A DNA stretch of 7,018 nucleotides from JAAXQD01 sp032126435 (GCA_032126435.1 JAQBBE010000165.1:1-7018); one strand, 5' to 3'; positions 1-5,958 are shown, counted from the first letter of the stretch. Translations and numbers: made by a program. The notes: generated by a model not told the origin, from the sequence alone.

Positions 1-447
1 GCCAGATATTGCCTGGCGGAAATGGCCGCACCGTTGAAGGAAAGCGCTGCAGGATTATACAATATCCTGACCCAGCGTTGGGTGGCCTCGATTATTCCCG
101 CAGCCATCGGTATCTACCTTGCAGCCAGCGGCAACTGGCTGGTTATCTGGGGATCTTTCGGTGCTGCAAACCAGTTGATCGCCTCCATCGCACTTATGAC
201 CGGTGCTGCGTATGTGGCGAAAAAACTGAAATCCGGATTTGCCAATGCTGCGGTGATTCCTGCCTTGTTACTCTGGGTCACCGTAACAGCGGGGTTCCTC
301 TGGTTCATCTTTTTAGTCCAACCCGGTGCGATTGCTGCAAAACCCGTTCCCGGCTGGACGGTAATGGTGATTCTGATAGTGATGTTCATCCTGAACTTCT
401 TATTTATTTTCGATTTTATTAAATCAAAGTCCTATAAGGTTGAATAA
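1..447 (+). CDS. cstA: CstA-family carbon starvation/peptide or pyruvate transporter, C-terminal fragment
   Basis: The frame is open from the first base, so the gene begins outside the window and only its last 148 residues are visible. The fragment is strongly hydrophobic, with about four membrane segments (roughly residues 28-43, 48-73, 84-106 and 119-140), and ends in a short charged tail. The motif WGSFGAANQLIAS at residues 50-62 matches the W-x-x-FGAANQLLA signature near the C-terminus of CstA/BtsT carriers, and the opening ARYCLAE resembles the helix preceding it. Known members of the family are inner-membrane carriers that take up peptides or pyruvate during carbon limitation; the substrate here cannot be told. 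An internal ATG at 22 is inside the conserved region and is not a credible start. A 142-base gap with hairpins separates it from the next gene, so it is probably a separate transcription unit. Confidence 0.85.
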   Translation, partial: ARYCLAEMAAPLKESAAGLYNILTQRWVASIIPAAIGIYLAASGNWLVIWGSFGAANQLIASIALMTGAAYVAKKLKSGFANAAVIPALLLWVTVTAGFLWFIFLVQPGAIAAKPVPGWTVMVILIVMFILNFLFIFDFIKSKSYKVE

Positions 448-453
448 AAGACA

Positions 454-467
454 CCTGCAAAAGCAGG
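454..467 (+). other. Small hairpin just after the transporter gene
   Basis: CCTGC (454-458) and GCAGG (463-467) form a perfect 5-bp stem with an AAAA loop, seven bases after the transporter stop. No T-run follows, only the mixed sequence GAAATGTTTATT, so it is a poor intrinsic terminator. It may instead protect the transcript 3' end. Low confidence. Confidence 0.25.
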
Positions 468-528
468 GAAATGTTTATTGGCAATGGAAAAATTGAAAGT
501 CTGAACACAGGCCGTGTTATACCGTAGG

Positions 529-561
529 CCGGTGCACGGTGTTGGCTATGCCGTGCACCGG
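529..561 (+). repeat. Perfect 11-bp inverted repeat upstream of the four-gene cluster
   Basis: CCGGTGCACGG (529-539) is mirrored exactly by CCGTGCACCGG (551-561) across an 11-base spacer. It is a GC-rich stem within an otherwise ordinary leader, ending 28 bases before the start codon at 590. No T-run follows, so a standard intrinsic terminator is unlikely. It could be a leader hairpin, a large operator or a factor-dependent terminator of the preceding gene. I see no convincing -35/-10 pair in 448-589; a TTGAAA at 493 lacks a good partner. Confidence 0.5.
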
Positions 562-589
562 TGATCTTAAGAGGTAGAGAGAACGGATT

Positions 590-871
590 ATGATTTCATC
601 GATTGTTCAATGGGTTCGTCGCATTTTTGCCGATTTTGACGCAACGCATCGAGAGAAGGCCACAGCACTCACTGTTATGGAGATGGAGGAACTGGAAAAT
701 ATTTTTGCGCTCCTTCTTTTAGGCTCCTTTGCCGGTTTTCCATCCCCGCCGACTTTTATAGCTGTGGAATTGCTTCCTTATATGGAACGTGAACTACAGG
801 TCCTTTGCCGGCGGGCAAAAGACTGCAACGACATGCTGGCCGAAATGTGCGGCACCATTGGGTTGGAGTAG
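590..871 (+). CDS. Conserved-looking 93-aa protein of unknown function, first gene of the ArsA-like cluster
   Basis: I cannot assign this to a named family. The N-terminus (1-30) is basic and amphipathic. Residues 31-37 are acidic (EMEELEN), then comes a hydrophobic stretch (38-63) broken by GFPSPP at 49-54, and then a charged helical tail with cysteines at 73, 79 and 87. The hydrophobic part is short and kinked by prolines, so the protein may be a small helical protein lying on the membrane or packing against a partner rather than a clear transmembrane protein. The ATG at 590 has a purine-rich AGAGAGAA upstream as a modest ribosome site. Its TAG (869-871) is immediately followed by the ATPase ATG (872), so the two are almost certainly translationally coupled and probably act together. 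The long, aligned frame and tight packing argue that it is real. Confidence 0.75.
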   Translation: MISSIVQWVRRIFADFDATHREKATALTVMEMEELENIFALLLLGSFAGFPSPPTFIAVELLPYMERELQVLCRRAKDCNDMLAEMCGTIGLE

Positions 872-1804
872 ATGAAAATTCTCTTTTTTACCGGAAAGGG
901 AGGGGTGGGCAAATCGACGATATCCGCAGCTTCGGCGTGGCAATTGTCCCAAAAGCATCGGGTTCTCATTGTCTCACTGGACCCGGCCCACAATCTCGGC
1001 GATGTCTTCGGTGTTGTGCTCAACCATAAAAAACAGCGGTTCACCGATTCCCTCTATCTCAAAGAGGTGAATCTTAAGAAGCTGTGCCGGGAATATCTCC
1101 AGCGGGAAATCAGCGTGCTTACCGACACCTACCGCTATCTTCAAACCATCAACCTGGACAACTATTTCTCGGTTTTGAAATATTCACCGGGAATTGAGGA
1201 ATACGCTCTTTTGACCAGTATCGAAGATACCCTCAGGTCCGAAGGAGACTTCGATTACATTATCTTTGATACGCCGCCCACAGGATTGACCCTCAGATTT
1301 CTTGCACTTCCGTGGATAACTATTACATGGATCGACCGGCTCATAAAGATCAGACGGGATATTCTGGAAAAACGACACACCATATATCGAATCCGCGGTA
1401 TTCTCGATGATAAGGAAACCATTTTAAGCTACGATGAGGATGACGATGATATTCTGAAGCGTCTTAAAACACTCAATGGGAATTATCAGGCCCTATCCTC
1501 AGTCCTTCAAGGCAAAGACTGCGGAATCGTCCTCGTCTACAATCCTGATACCCTATCGCTGAAAGAGTCGAAGCGGCTTCTTGAGGGTCTTCGAGAGCTG
1601 AAACTCCCGCTGCGACTTTTGATCAACAATAAAATTCAAAAGAAGTATACGGCCATGGCCGATCACGTGGATTCGGTGATGCAGTCTCTCGCACCGGCGG
1701 TTCCCATCCAGCGTGTGGCCTTCTCGGAGCGTCTCCTTGACGGGCAAAACAGCACATTGTACAATATTGAGGAAACCATTCTATCTCCGTTTGAAATGAA
1801 ATAA
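872..1804 (+). CDS. ArsA/Get3-like single-domain ATPase (SIMIBI class)
   Basis: 310 residues, the size of one ArsA half or Get3. Visible motifs are the deviant Walker A GKGGVGKST (8-16, with the signature Lys9), switch I LDPAHNLGDVFG (36-47), PGIEEYALL (106-114, where the family has PGI-E/D-E), switch II DTPPTGLTLRFL (133-144; the family usually has DTAPTGHTLRLL), and a nucleotide-base loop INNK (251-254). The family couples ATP-driven dimer opening and closing to cargo handling: arsenite efflux for ArsA, tail-anchored membrane proteins for Get3. The ArsA metal-site cysteines and the Get3 CxxC are absent; the only cysteines are isolated at 72 and 217. The switch II His is Leu. A run of acidic residues at 188-193 sits in the region that carries the variable client-binding helices. 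The start abuts the previous stop, with GGAG just upstream. The ATPase assignment is firm; arsenic resistance is not supported, and the cargo is unknown. Confidence 0.9.
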   Translation: MKILFFTGKGGVGKSTISAASAWQLSQKHRVLIVSLDPAHNLGDVFGVVLNHKKQRFTDSLYLKEVNLKKLCREYLQREISVLTDTYRYLQTINLDNYFSVLKYSPGIEEYALLTSIEDTLRSEGDFDYIIFDTPPTGLTLRFLALPWITITWIDRLIKIRRDILEKRHTIYRIRGILDDKETILSYDEDDDDILKRLKTLNGNYQALSSVLQGKDCGIVLVYNPDTLSLKESKRLLEGLRELKLPLRLLINNKIQKKYTAMADHVDSVMQSLAPAVPIQRVAFSERLLDGQNSTLYNIEETILSPFEMK

Positions 1805-1813
1805 GGCACACAA

Positions 1814-2479
1814 ATGGAAAACACTGCGAACATTGTCCATCAACCAATATTTTTTCTTTTTATCGGGTTCAGCTTTCTGCTGGCACTCGGGTATTTCTGG
1901 GGACGTCGTTCAAACAGAAGAATCTACCAATCTGCCTTCAACGATCTTGTAGAGGTCGTCAAGCCGGATGATCAAACGTTTACGAACATCGGCGGTGCCG
2001 TCGGGTTTCACGCGAATTTGTTCGTTAAGAAAAAGGGGACACCTTTTTCCCGTGTAGACGCAACCATAACGCTGTTGCCGAGACACTCCTGGCTTTATCT
2101 GCCAATTTCAAAACTAATACGAAAATATGATCGCCTTTTCATCACTCTCTACCTGAAGAAACCGCCTTCGGAAGAGGCGCATTTGATTGAAAGCAAGTAC
2201 AGCAAATTCATGGGGTCGAAGATCGAGAATGCTCATCTTTTGCATCATGAAACCGTCAAATGGAAAAACCTCGATTTTCACCTCTACTACCACAGCCAAA
2301 AGATGCTCGAGAAAATGCGGGCCTTTATTAAAAAAAATCCGGATCCAGGCATCATCAGGCACATCGCTCTTGTTCCCGAACAGAAAAAAGGATTTATCTT
2401 TATGATTCCAAAGCAGGGACAGGTAGCACGCTATTTCGATTCGATCTATCACTGGTTGCCATCGGTCTTAAAAGAATAG
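1814..2479 (+). CDS. Membrane-anchored protein of unknown function, paralogue 1
   Basis: 221 residues with one hydrophobic segment at about 9-29, followed by the basic patch GRRSNRR. By the positive-inside rule this gives a signal anchor with the main domain in the cytoplasm. That domain (about 38-221) carries KPDDQTFTNIGGAVG (50-64), then alternating beta-like stretches ending TLLPR, LYLPISK and DRLFI, and a late block PDPGIIRHIALVPEQKKGFIF. I do not recognise the family. About half the residues match the next gene product across the soluble part, whereas the anchors differ. The ATG is nine bases after the ATPase stop, with AAGG overlapping that stop as a weak ribosome site, so co-expression with the ATPase is expected. 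An inferred role is a membrane partner or docking platform for the ATPase. Confidence 0.8.
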   Translation: MENTANIVHQPIFFLFIGFSFLLALGYFWGRRSNRRIYQSAFNDLVEVVKPDDQTFTNIGGAVGFHANLFVKKKGTPFSRVDATITLLPRHSWLYLPISKLIRKYDRLFITLYLKKPPSEEAHLIESKYSKFMGSKIENAHLLHHETVKWKNLDFHLYYHSQKMLEKMRAFIKKNPDPGIIRHIALVPEQKKGFIFMIPKQGQVARYFDSIYHWLPSVLKE

Positions 2480-2499
2480 GCGTCGGAAAAGGAAAATCA

Positions 2500-3168
2500 A
2501 TGGAAATTTTTGGAGACACCACAACGGTTTCCGTATTGATCGTGATTATCGCCGTCAGCGCTTTTATCGTCTTTTCTTTTCACTCCGGCAAACGAAAAAA
2601 CAGAGAGATTTACACCGCTACTTTTAGCGAACTCATGAAGGTTTTTAAACCCGACGATCAGACCTTCACCAATATCGGAGGCGCTGTCGGACATCATGGC
2701 ACTTTCTCTTTCAAAGAGCGAGGTTCGGTCTCTCGAATCGATGTCACGCTCACTCTGCTTCCGCGGCAGGCGCCCCTGTATTTGCCCATCTCAAAGTTCC
2801 TTATGAGAAATGACCGGCTATTTATTTCTGTTTACATGAGGTATCCTCCGCCCGGCGAAGGTCACATGATCGAAAGGGGTTATACCGGATTTCGAGGACC
2901 TGAAATCACCAATATTTCACGGCTTCATCAGATGGAATTCCAGTGGGGCGATTTGGCTTTCTTCCTTTATTACGAACAAGACCGAATGATTGACCGCTTC
3001 AGAGAACTTATCGGGTCCCTGCCGGACCCCGGACCGATCAGGCACATTGCTATTGTCCCTGATCAACGAAAGGGATTTATTCTTATGGGTCTTCAACAAG
3101 AACCCATTGAAGCATACCTGGCACCGGTTTATGATTGGTTATTTCGTGTTTTCGAACCATACGAGTAA
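2500..3168 (+). CDS. Membrane-anchored protein of unknown function, paralogue 2
   Basis: 222 residues with the same architecture as its upstream neighbour: a hydrophobic anchor at about 8-27, a basic patch (GKRKNRE), then a probably cytoplasmic domain. The block KPDDQTFTNIGGAVG is identical between the two copies, as are LTLLPR-type and LYLPISK segments, DRLFI, and PDPG-x-IRHIA-x-VP-x-Q-x-KGFI. The anchor, the stretch after GGAVG and the C-terminal tail differ, which fits an old tandem duplication with specialisation, perhaps to form a heterodimer. The start has a good ribosome site (AAGGA at 2489-2493, six bases before the ATG) and lies 20 bases after the previous stop. It appears to be the last gene of the cluster: the next 222 bases are regulatory DNA for a different promoter. 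Function is unknown. Confidence 0.8.
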   Translation: MEIFGDTTTVSVLIVIIAVSAFIVFSFHSGKRKNREIYTATFSELMKVFKPDDQTFTNIGGAVGHHGTFSFKERGSVSRIDVTLTLLPRQAPLYLPISKFLMRNDRLFISVYMRYPPPGEGHMIERGYTGFRGPEITNISRLHQMEFQWGDLAFFLYYEQDRMIDRFRELIGSLPDPGPIRHIAIVPDQRKGFILMGLQQEPIEAYLAPVYDWLFRVFEPYE

Positions 3169-3175
3169 AGCTTTA
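3166..3175. repeat. 10-bp palindrome over the stop codon of paralogue 2
   Basis: TAAAGCTTTA is a perfect palindrome that begins at the stop codon. A second perfect palindrome, CTCAATTGAG, follows at 3186-3195. No GC-rich stem with a T-run is present, so I see no clear intrinsic terminator for the four-gene cluster. Both may be chance features of AT-rich DNA. Confidence 0.2.
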
Positions 3176-3213
3176 TCTCTATTACCTCAATTGAGCTATT
3201 AAATTCCAACCCC

Positions 3214-3230
3214 TTTTACATCTTGTAAAA
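3214..3230. promoter_or_regulatory. Inverted repeat TTTTACA-TCT-TGTAAAA, candidate upstream activator site
   Basis: Perfect 7-bp arms (3214-3220 and 3224-3230) are separated by three bases. The centre lies about 115 bases upstream of the -24 element at 3337, a usual place for enhancer-binding proteins that activate sigma-54 promoters. An alternative is a weak AT-rich terminator for the preceding cluster, as the right arm continues into an A-run. The symmetry is seen directly; the regulatory role is inferred. Confidence 0.4.
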
Positions 3231-3296
3231 AATACTGACACGAACTTCTTTTCCCTCATAGTGAAGATTTTATGGGGAGTTGAAAAAATAAATATT

Positions 3297-3309
3297 TATC
3301 AGTCTCTTA
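3297..3309 (+). promoter_or_regulatory. Candidate IHF-binding site
   Basis: TATCAGTCTCTTA matches the IHF consensus WATCAANNNNTTR with one mismatch (G for A at the sixth base). It is preceded by an A/T-rich tract (3283-3296), as in strong IHF sites. It lies between the inverted repeat at 3214-3230 and the -24/-12 promoter at 3335-3351, exactly where IHF bends DNA to bring a bound activator to sigma-54 polymerase. The consensus is loose, so a chance match is possible. Confidence 0.4.
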
Positions 3310-3334
3310 TCTCGGATTGCTTAATAAATAATGG

Positions 3335-3351
3335 TTGGCATATCTTTTGCG
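3335..3351 (+). promoter_or_regulatory. Sigma-54 (-24/-12) promoter for the CBM48 and stress-protein genes
   Basis: TTGGCATATCTTTTGCG fits the sigma-54 consensus YTGGCACGNNNNTTGCW: GG at 3337-3338 and GC at 3349-3350 are separated by exactly ten bases, with TTGGCA at -24 and TTTGC at -12. The predicted transcript start is near 3361, about 30 bases before the start codon at 3391 and just upstream of a strong ribosome site. An upstream inverted repeat and an IHF-like site complete the usual layout of an activator-dependent promoter. Confidence 0.75.
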
Positions 3352-3377
3352 TTCTTTTTGTTAGCATATTTATGAAA

Positions 3378-3385
3378 AAGGAGGT
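3378..3385 (+). promoter_or_regulatory. Full-consensus ribosome binding site of the CBM48 gene
   Basis: AAGGAGGT is a complete match to the 16S anti-Shine-Dalgarno complement, with five bases to the ATG at 3391. No other gene in the window has a site this strong, which suggests high protein output once the sigma-54 promoter is active. It also fixes the start codon. Confidence 0.8.
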
Positions 3386-3390
3386 GTAAT

Positions 3391-3687
3391 ATGTCGAAGT
3401 TCAATTCAAAACAGAACAATAAACGGAAAAGCTGGGCGTTTTCATTGGAAGCGGCCGAGGCCAAGGAGGTCTTTTTGACGGGAGATTTCAACAACTGGAG
3501 TCCGGGAAAACACCCCATGCGAAGGGATGAAAATGGGATGTGGAATAAACGGGTGATGCTTTCTCCCGGGAATCATGAATACAAGTTTTTGGTAGATGGA
3601 CAGTGGAAAGAAGATCCCCGGAACAACCGACGGTGCACGAACTGCTTCGGTTCTTACAACAGTATTATCAGTTTGTCCAAAGCTTAA
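3391..3687 (+). CDS. Stand-alone glycogen-binding (CBM48, AMPK-beta-like) protein
   Basis: 98 residues that consist almost only of a CBM48 early-set beta-sandwich. Landmarks are FLTGDFNNW (28-36), GNHEYKFLVDGQW (60-72) followed by EDP (74-76), and GSYNSIISL (87-95). The residues that contact sugar in the mammalian AMPK beta subunit have counterparts: Trp36 of NNW, Lys65 of YKF, Trp72 of GQW and Asn90. Glycogen or another alpha-glucan is therefore the probable ligand. There is no catalytic domain, no kinase-binding region and no signal peptide, so it is likely a small cytoplasmic protein that binds, marks or senses glycogen. Two cysteines (82, 85) form an unusual CxxC just before the last strand. 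The gene is governed by a sigma-54 promoter and a full-consensus ribosome site, with a stress-protein gene 94 bases downstream. Confidence 0.88.
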   Translation: MSKFNSKQNNKRKSWAFSLEAAEAKEVFLTGDFNNWSPGKHPMRRDENGMWNKRVMLSPGNHEYKFLVDGQWKEDPRNNRRCTNCFGSYNSIISLSKA

Positions 3688-3706
3688 TGCAGACGTTCCC
3701 TTTGTT

Positions 3707-3741
3707 TCGGGTCTGACGGCGTCATTATTCGAGTCACCCGA
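3707..3741 (+). other. Imperfect hairpin between the CBM48 and stress-protein genes
   Basis: TCGGGT (3707-3712) pairs with ACCCGA (3736-3741), and after a two-base bulge GAC (3715-3717) pairs with GTC (3733-3735). There is no following T-run. If the two genes share a transcript, it may be an RNA processing or stability element that adjusts their ratio. Low confidence. Confidence 0.25.
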
Positions 3742-3781
3742 GAAAGGTCGGACAGAATTGACGAAAGGTTGGAATGAAGAA

Positions 3782-4261
3782 ATGAAAAGAATTCGAAAAA
3801 TCATGGTGGCTTGTGACTTTTCAGAGTACTCAAAAGAGGCTTTAAAATATGCTGCTGAACTGGCCGAGGCTTTAAAGAGCGATCTGATCGTCGTCAATGT
3901 AATCAACCAAAGGGATGTAGAAGCGGTTCGAATGGCAGCAATGGTTAGCGGCGTTATTTCGGAAGAGGCGTTTATAAAGGATAGGATGGAAAGTCGATCC
4001 GAAGGCATCGATAAACTGCTTGAAGAAATATCTGCGACCCATCTTCCTCTCAAAAAAGTTATCAAGGTAGGCGTGCCCTTTCACGAGCTAATCAAGGTCG
4101 TAAGGGATAAACTTGCAGACCTCGTGATCATGGGGCCCAAGGGCCGAAGCAATCTCGCCGGCATTCTTTTCGGTTCCACGGCGGAAAAAATGTTCCGTCA
4201 CTGCCCCGTTCCGTTATTAAGTGTCCGCACGAATCAACGCGAATCGATTTGGGATCGGTGA
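3782..4261 (+). CDS. UspA-family universal stress protein, ATP-binding type
   Basis: 159 residues, the normal length for a single-domain UspA protein. It begins MKRIRKIMVACDFSEYS, where Asp12 lies at the usual nucleotide contact after strand 1, and ends with GPKGRSNLAGILFGST (118-133). This is an exact G-x2-G-x9-G-S/T motif of the ATP-binding subgroup, followed by CPVPLLSVR. An insertion-like helical stretch rich in Met, Ala and Glu (about 45-85) fills the variable middle. The ATG at 3782 was chosen because homology starts there and GGAA lies seven bases upstream. The frame stays open back to an ATG at 3596, but that extension overlaps the CBM48 gene and has no family character. The gene probably shares the sigma-54 transcript of the CBM48 gene. 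The family responds to starvation and energy stress; the exact role here is unknown. Confidence 0.9.
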   Translation: MKRIRKIMVACDFSEYSKEALKYAAELAEALKSDLIVVNVINQRDVEAVRMAAMVSGVISEEAFIKDRMESRSEGIDKLLEEISATHLPLKKVIKVGVPFHELIKVVRDKLADLVIMGPKGRSNLAGILFGSTAEKMFRHCPVPLLSVRTNQRESIWDR

Positions 4262-4345
4262 AGATGGAAAGTAGTACAAGGCGGTGGTGCTTTCTTCTGG
4301 AAAACGGTGTCGTTAGCGACGCTCTGTAAACGCACTCGAAAACGA

Positions 4346-5779
4346 TTATTCTATGAAGTGTTCAAGTGTCGGCGGCGGGGATATGCACCCTAAGACGGGT
4401 TTCCATTCGCATTGTGCGTTCAATTCGACGCCCTCTTGAATGACCGAAATCGGCCGGTCCACGGAGACGACCACGACGATGAGATTGGCATTTTCGGCGG
4501 TGAACCGCAATGCCGAGTTGAACCGCGCTCCCCGGGCCCGATCCTCACCCGGGATGGCGTGACCGTCCAAGAGACAGGCAAACCCGTGAAGTTTCAGATC
4601 CGCCCCGATATGCAGCGCCCCGTCCAGCTTTGCCAGGGATTCCGAGAGCTTTAGAAAACGTTCTTGTCTAAGATCCAGCGCTTGCTCCGATTTCTGCCCT
4701 GCGATTTCGATGGGCGTATCGTTAAAGTCGATAACCAGAGTGCAGCCGTATTTTTCTCTTTCGGCCGTATGCACAATTCGGGTGATAATCTTGAACAGTT
4801 CATGTCCGGTGGCAGAATCCAGGTTCGATTCGAGTAAGGCCTCCTCCACCTCCACCAGTTTGGCCTGTCGGGTCGTCGAATGAAAGCTGCCATCCGCAAA
4901 ACTGCACACAAGATTTCCGTTTATGCTCAAAAAACCGTATTCACCTCTGAAATCAGCGATGATGCGAAATGTCTTATCGGCGTCTGATGAAATTCCGACG
5001 ATGGTTTTACCGTCAGAGATCAGTTTGCGCTCCGAGTTCTCAACACTTTGCAGGAGCTTGCGCACATGCTTGAAATTATGTAGGTTCGGCTGTTCCAAAA
5101 GGGGAAACCGGGCTAAAAATTCCATTTCTGCAACGGCTTTCGGTTCAGCAAAAGTCAGTTCACCCAAAGGCCAGGCCTTTTCCTCGCGGGTTTTGGAAAT
5201 ACCGAGGACGGCGTCCAGAATAGGATATACCCGTATCTGAGTATCCCAGCCCAGCAAAACGTTCATTTGGTCAATAATATAATCCCGAACCGCATGGGTG
5301 GCGTATTCCCGAAGTACGTTCCCGGAAGTTCCTGTGTATAAGGGATCTTCCGTGGCAAAATCGTGGGAAAGAAGCCAGACGGCATGTTCCAGCCAACATT
5401 CAGTAGGCCCGATGGAACACATGTCGGGGTGATGTTCCGTAAACCACATCTGGTAGAAAATCGAACGCGATCGACCGCCGTGGGAGATCAGCCCCGCCAG
5501 TTGAAGGTTTTTTTCGGCGTGGATGTGTCCGGAGTGCATTTTTATCAGAACATCTTCCGCAACATCCTTGCGCCATTGATTCGATTGAAGATAGAGTTCT
5601 TTTAATATGGGCTCATGTCCCTTTAGAAGATGCTGTGGATCGTAGACGCGAATCGAATCTTCAGGTTTGATGGCATAGATGAGCGCCGCGCGACTCGACC
5701 CTGAAAAATGGGTAAGACCGTCCCGAAGCCCATCAAGGGTGTGAAAAAGACACAAGTTTCTGAAAGAGTCCGAGTTCAT
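4346..5779 (-). CDS. DisA_N/DAC-like (diadenylate cyclase-fold) protein with a large N-terminal region
   Basis: 477 residues. The C-terminal part (about 325-450) resembles the diadenylate cyclase (DAC) domain that makes c-di-AMP from ATP: YGCTLVIDF (344-352), LDGALHIGADLKLHGFACLL (385-404) with the DGA motif at 386-388, GARFNSALRF (417-426) where active enzymes have G-T/S-RHR-x-A, and LIVVVVS...ISVI (433-446). The RHR triad reads RFN, so activity or product may differ. Residues 1-300 are unlike the DNA-binding part of DisA and the membrane anchor of CdaA. They hold many His, Trp and Cys residues around 82-140 (for example FTEHHPDMCSIGP) and look like a cytosolic sensor of the type found fused to DAC domains. 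No transmembrane segment is seen. The start has AAGGAGA on the coding strand (5789-5783). It converges on the stress gene with an 84-base gap. Confidence 0.75.
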   Translation of the reverse strand: MNSDSFRNLCLFHTLDGLRDGLTHFSGSSRAALIYAIKPEDSIRVYDPQHLLKGHEPILKELYLQSNQWRKDVAEDVLIKMHSGHIHAEKNLQLAGLISHGGRSRSIFYQMWFTEHHPDMCSIGPTECWLEHAVWLLSHDFATEDPLYTGTSGNVLREYATHAVRDYIIDQMNVLLGWDTQIRVYPILDAVLGISKTREEKAWPLGELTFAEPKAVAEMEFLARFPLLEQPNLHNFKHVRKLLQSVENSERKLISDGKTIVGISSDADKTFRIIADFRGEYGFLSINGNLVCSFADGSFHSTTRQAKLVEVEEALLESNLDSATGHELFKIITRIVHTAEREKYGCTLVIDFNDTPIEIAGQKSEQALDLRQERFLKLSESLAKLDGALHIGADLKLHGFACLLDGHAIPGEDRARGARFNSALRFTAENANLIVVVVSVDRPISVIQEGVELNAQCEWKPVLGCISPPPTLEHFIE

Positions 5780-5809
5780 TTTTCTCCTTCTGGACGGTAG
5801 GTTTTAAAA

Positions 5810-5841
5810 GTGTGTTTAAATCCATATTCCAAAAAACACAC
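5810..5841. repeat. 8-bp inverted repeat in the leader of the DAC-like gene
   Basis: GTGTGTTT (5810-5817) is mirrored by AAACACAC (5834-5841) across 16 bases, 31 bases upstream of the start codon of the leftward DAC-like gene. It may be an operator or a leader hairpin. The 179-base region 5780-5958 is otherwise AT-rich. I see no GG-N10-GC sigma-54 site and no convincing -35/-10 pair on the coding strand, and no strong terminator for the crotonase-like gene. Only a 6-bp AT stem at 5903-5919 is present. Confidence 0.3.
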
Positions 5842-5958
5842 CGATCGGGAATTTTTTATGAATAACATCAAACACATTTTTCTTAATTTTACAATCTGCA
5901 ATTTTGAATATTCTTCAAATTTTAACCTTTCTGCTGGATGTTCTTCATGGGAATTCGG

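Noticed and set aside
493..523. Sigma-70 promoter TTGAAA with TATACC before the four-gene cluster
   Set aside because: The spacer is 19 bases and the -10 match is poor; GG-N10-GC was also tested here and does not fit.
872..1804. Arsenic-resistance function for the ArsA-like ATPase
   Set aside because: There are no metal-binding cysteines, only one ATPase domain, and no arsB, arsC, arsD or arsR neighbour in the window.
3596..3781. In-frame N-terminal extension of the stress protein from an ATG at 3596
   Set aside because: It overlaps the well-supported CBM48 gene by about 90 bases, has no UspA-like sequence, and UspA homology begins exactly at the ATG at 3782, which has its own ribosome site.
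3442..4065. Long minus-strand open frame opposite the CBM48 and stress-protein genes
   Set aside because: It is rich in Ser, Ile and Arg as expected for an antisense shadow, has no recognisable motif, and is opposed by two genes with clear family signatures.
4307..4322. Stem GTGTCG/CGACGC with a TTAG loop between the convergent stress and DAC-like genes, as a terminator
   Set aside because: Only six pairs, one of them G-T, with no T-run on either strand; not enough to call a terminator.
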